From an uncultured Sphingomonadales bacterium (GTDB lineage: Bacteria > Pseudomonadota > Alphaproteobacteria > Sphingomonadales > Sphingomonadaceae): DNA of 5,662 bases. Below are positions 5,637 through 5,662 of this stretch, piece by piece (positions within the stretch are counted from its first letter, which is position 1; each line of letters opens with the position of its first letter). Location: NCBI GenBank assembly GCA_937898535.1, contig CALDKP010000201.1:1-5662 (forward strand), read 5' to 3'. A model generated the notes under the pieces. That model was given only the letters and a program-made list of their open reading frames with translations. It was not told where the DNA came from and ran no database searches. The position numbers were made by a program, and so were the translations under genes.

Positions 5637-5662
5637 AGATCGGAAGAGCACACGTCTGAACT
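5637..5662 (+). other. Illumina TruSeq adapter contamination (non-genomic)
   Basis: The last 26 bases begin AGATCGGAAGAGC and end CACGTCTGAACT. They match the first 26 bases of the standard Illumina TruSeq read-through adapter without mismatch, as I recall that sequence. A chance match of this length is implausible. The residues it would encode (from the codon spanning 5635-5637, then DRKSTRLN) are artefactual and should not be joined to the hydrolase. The first A at 5637 could also be genomic or from A-tailing. Confidence 0.97.

Noticed and set aside
5398..5637. Minus-strand open frames opposite the hydrolase start
   Set aside because: The plus-strand frame has a hydrophobic N-terminus and the HGGAW motif. 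The antisense frames have no such features, and one starts at the adapter boundary.
1..5662. CRISPR array, insertion sequence or phage element
   Set aside because: No regularly spaced repeats, transposase motifs, terminal inverted repeats or phage genes were seen, and every sizeable stretch is explained by core genes.

Overview
This window reads as ordinary core chromosome of an alphaproteobacterium, most likely from the Sphingomonadales. I base that on GC content that looks moderately high by eye, on S9 carrying the long N-terminal extension seen in alphaproteobacteria, on a cysteine-free type II heme A synthase, and on the style of the L13, S9 and CtaA proteins. The genus assignment is an inference. 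No mobile element, CRISPR array, tRNA or rRNA is visible, and no gap between genes exceeds about 150 bases.

Layout: positions 1-63 hold the last 20 codons of a plus-strand gene I cannot identify. Three genes then run on the minus strand, which in transcription order are a small MerC-domain membrane protein (2937-2572), a Zur-like Fur-family regulator (2529-2071) and dxs (2016-85). They are closely spaced (42 and 54 bases) and may form one transcription unit. A divergent intergenic region of about 125 bases contains an imperfect Zur-box-like palindrome. The rest of the window is on the plus strand: ctaA (start most likely 3064), the ribosomal protein pair rplM-rpsI with a one-base overlap, a strong rho-independent terminator, and the first part of a membrane-anchored or exported alpha/beta hydrolase.

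How the genes fit together: dxs makes DXP, the entry compound of the MEP isoprenoid pathway and a precursor of thiamine and pyridoxal phosphate. CtaA makes heme A for cytochrome oxidase; heme A carries an isoprenoid-derived farnesyl chain, so the two genes are metabolically related, but nothing here shows co-regulation. The regulator and the MerC-like protein suggest a small zinc or other metal homeostasis unit. rplM and rpsI are the usual ribosomal pair.

The most certain unusual feature is technical. The last 26 bases (5637-5662) match the start of the Illumina TruSeq adapter, so they are not genomic and the final gene is cut off by a contaminated contig end. I found no convincing new biological system. 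The best biological leads are the candidate Zur operator and the MerC-Zur pairing.
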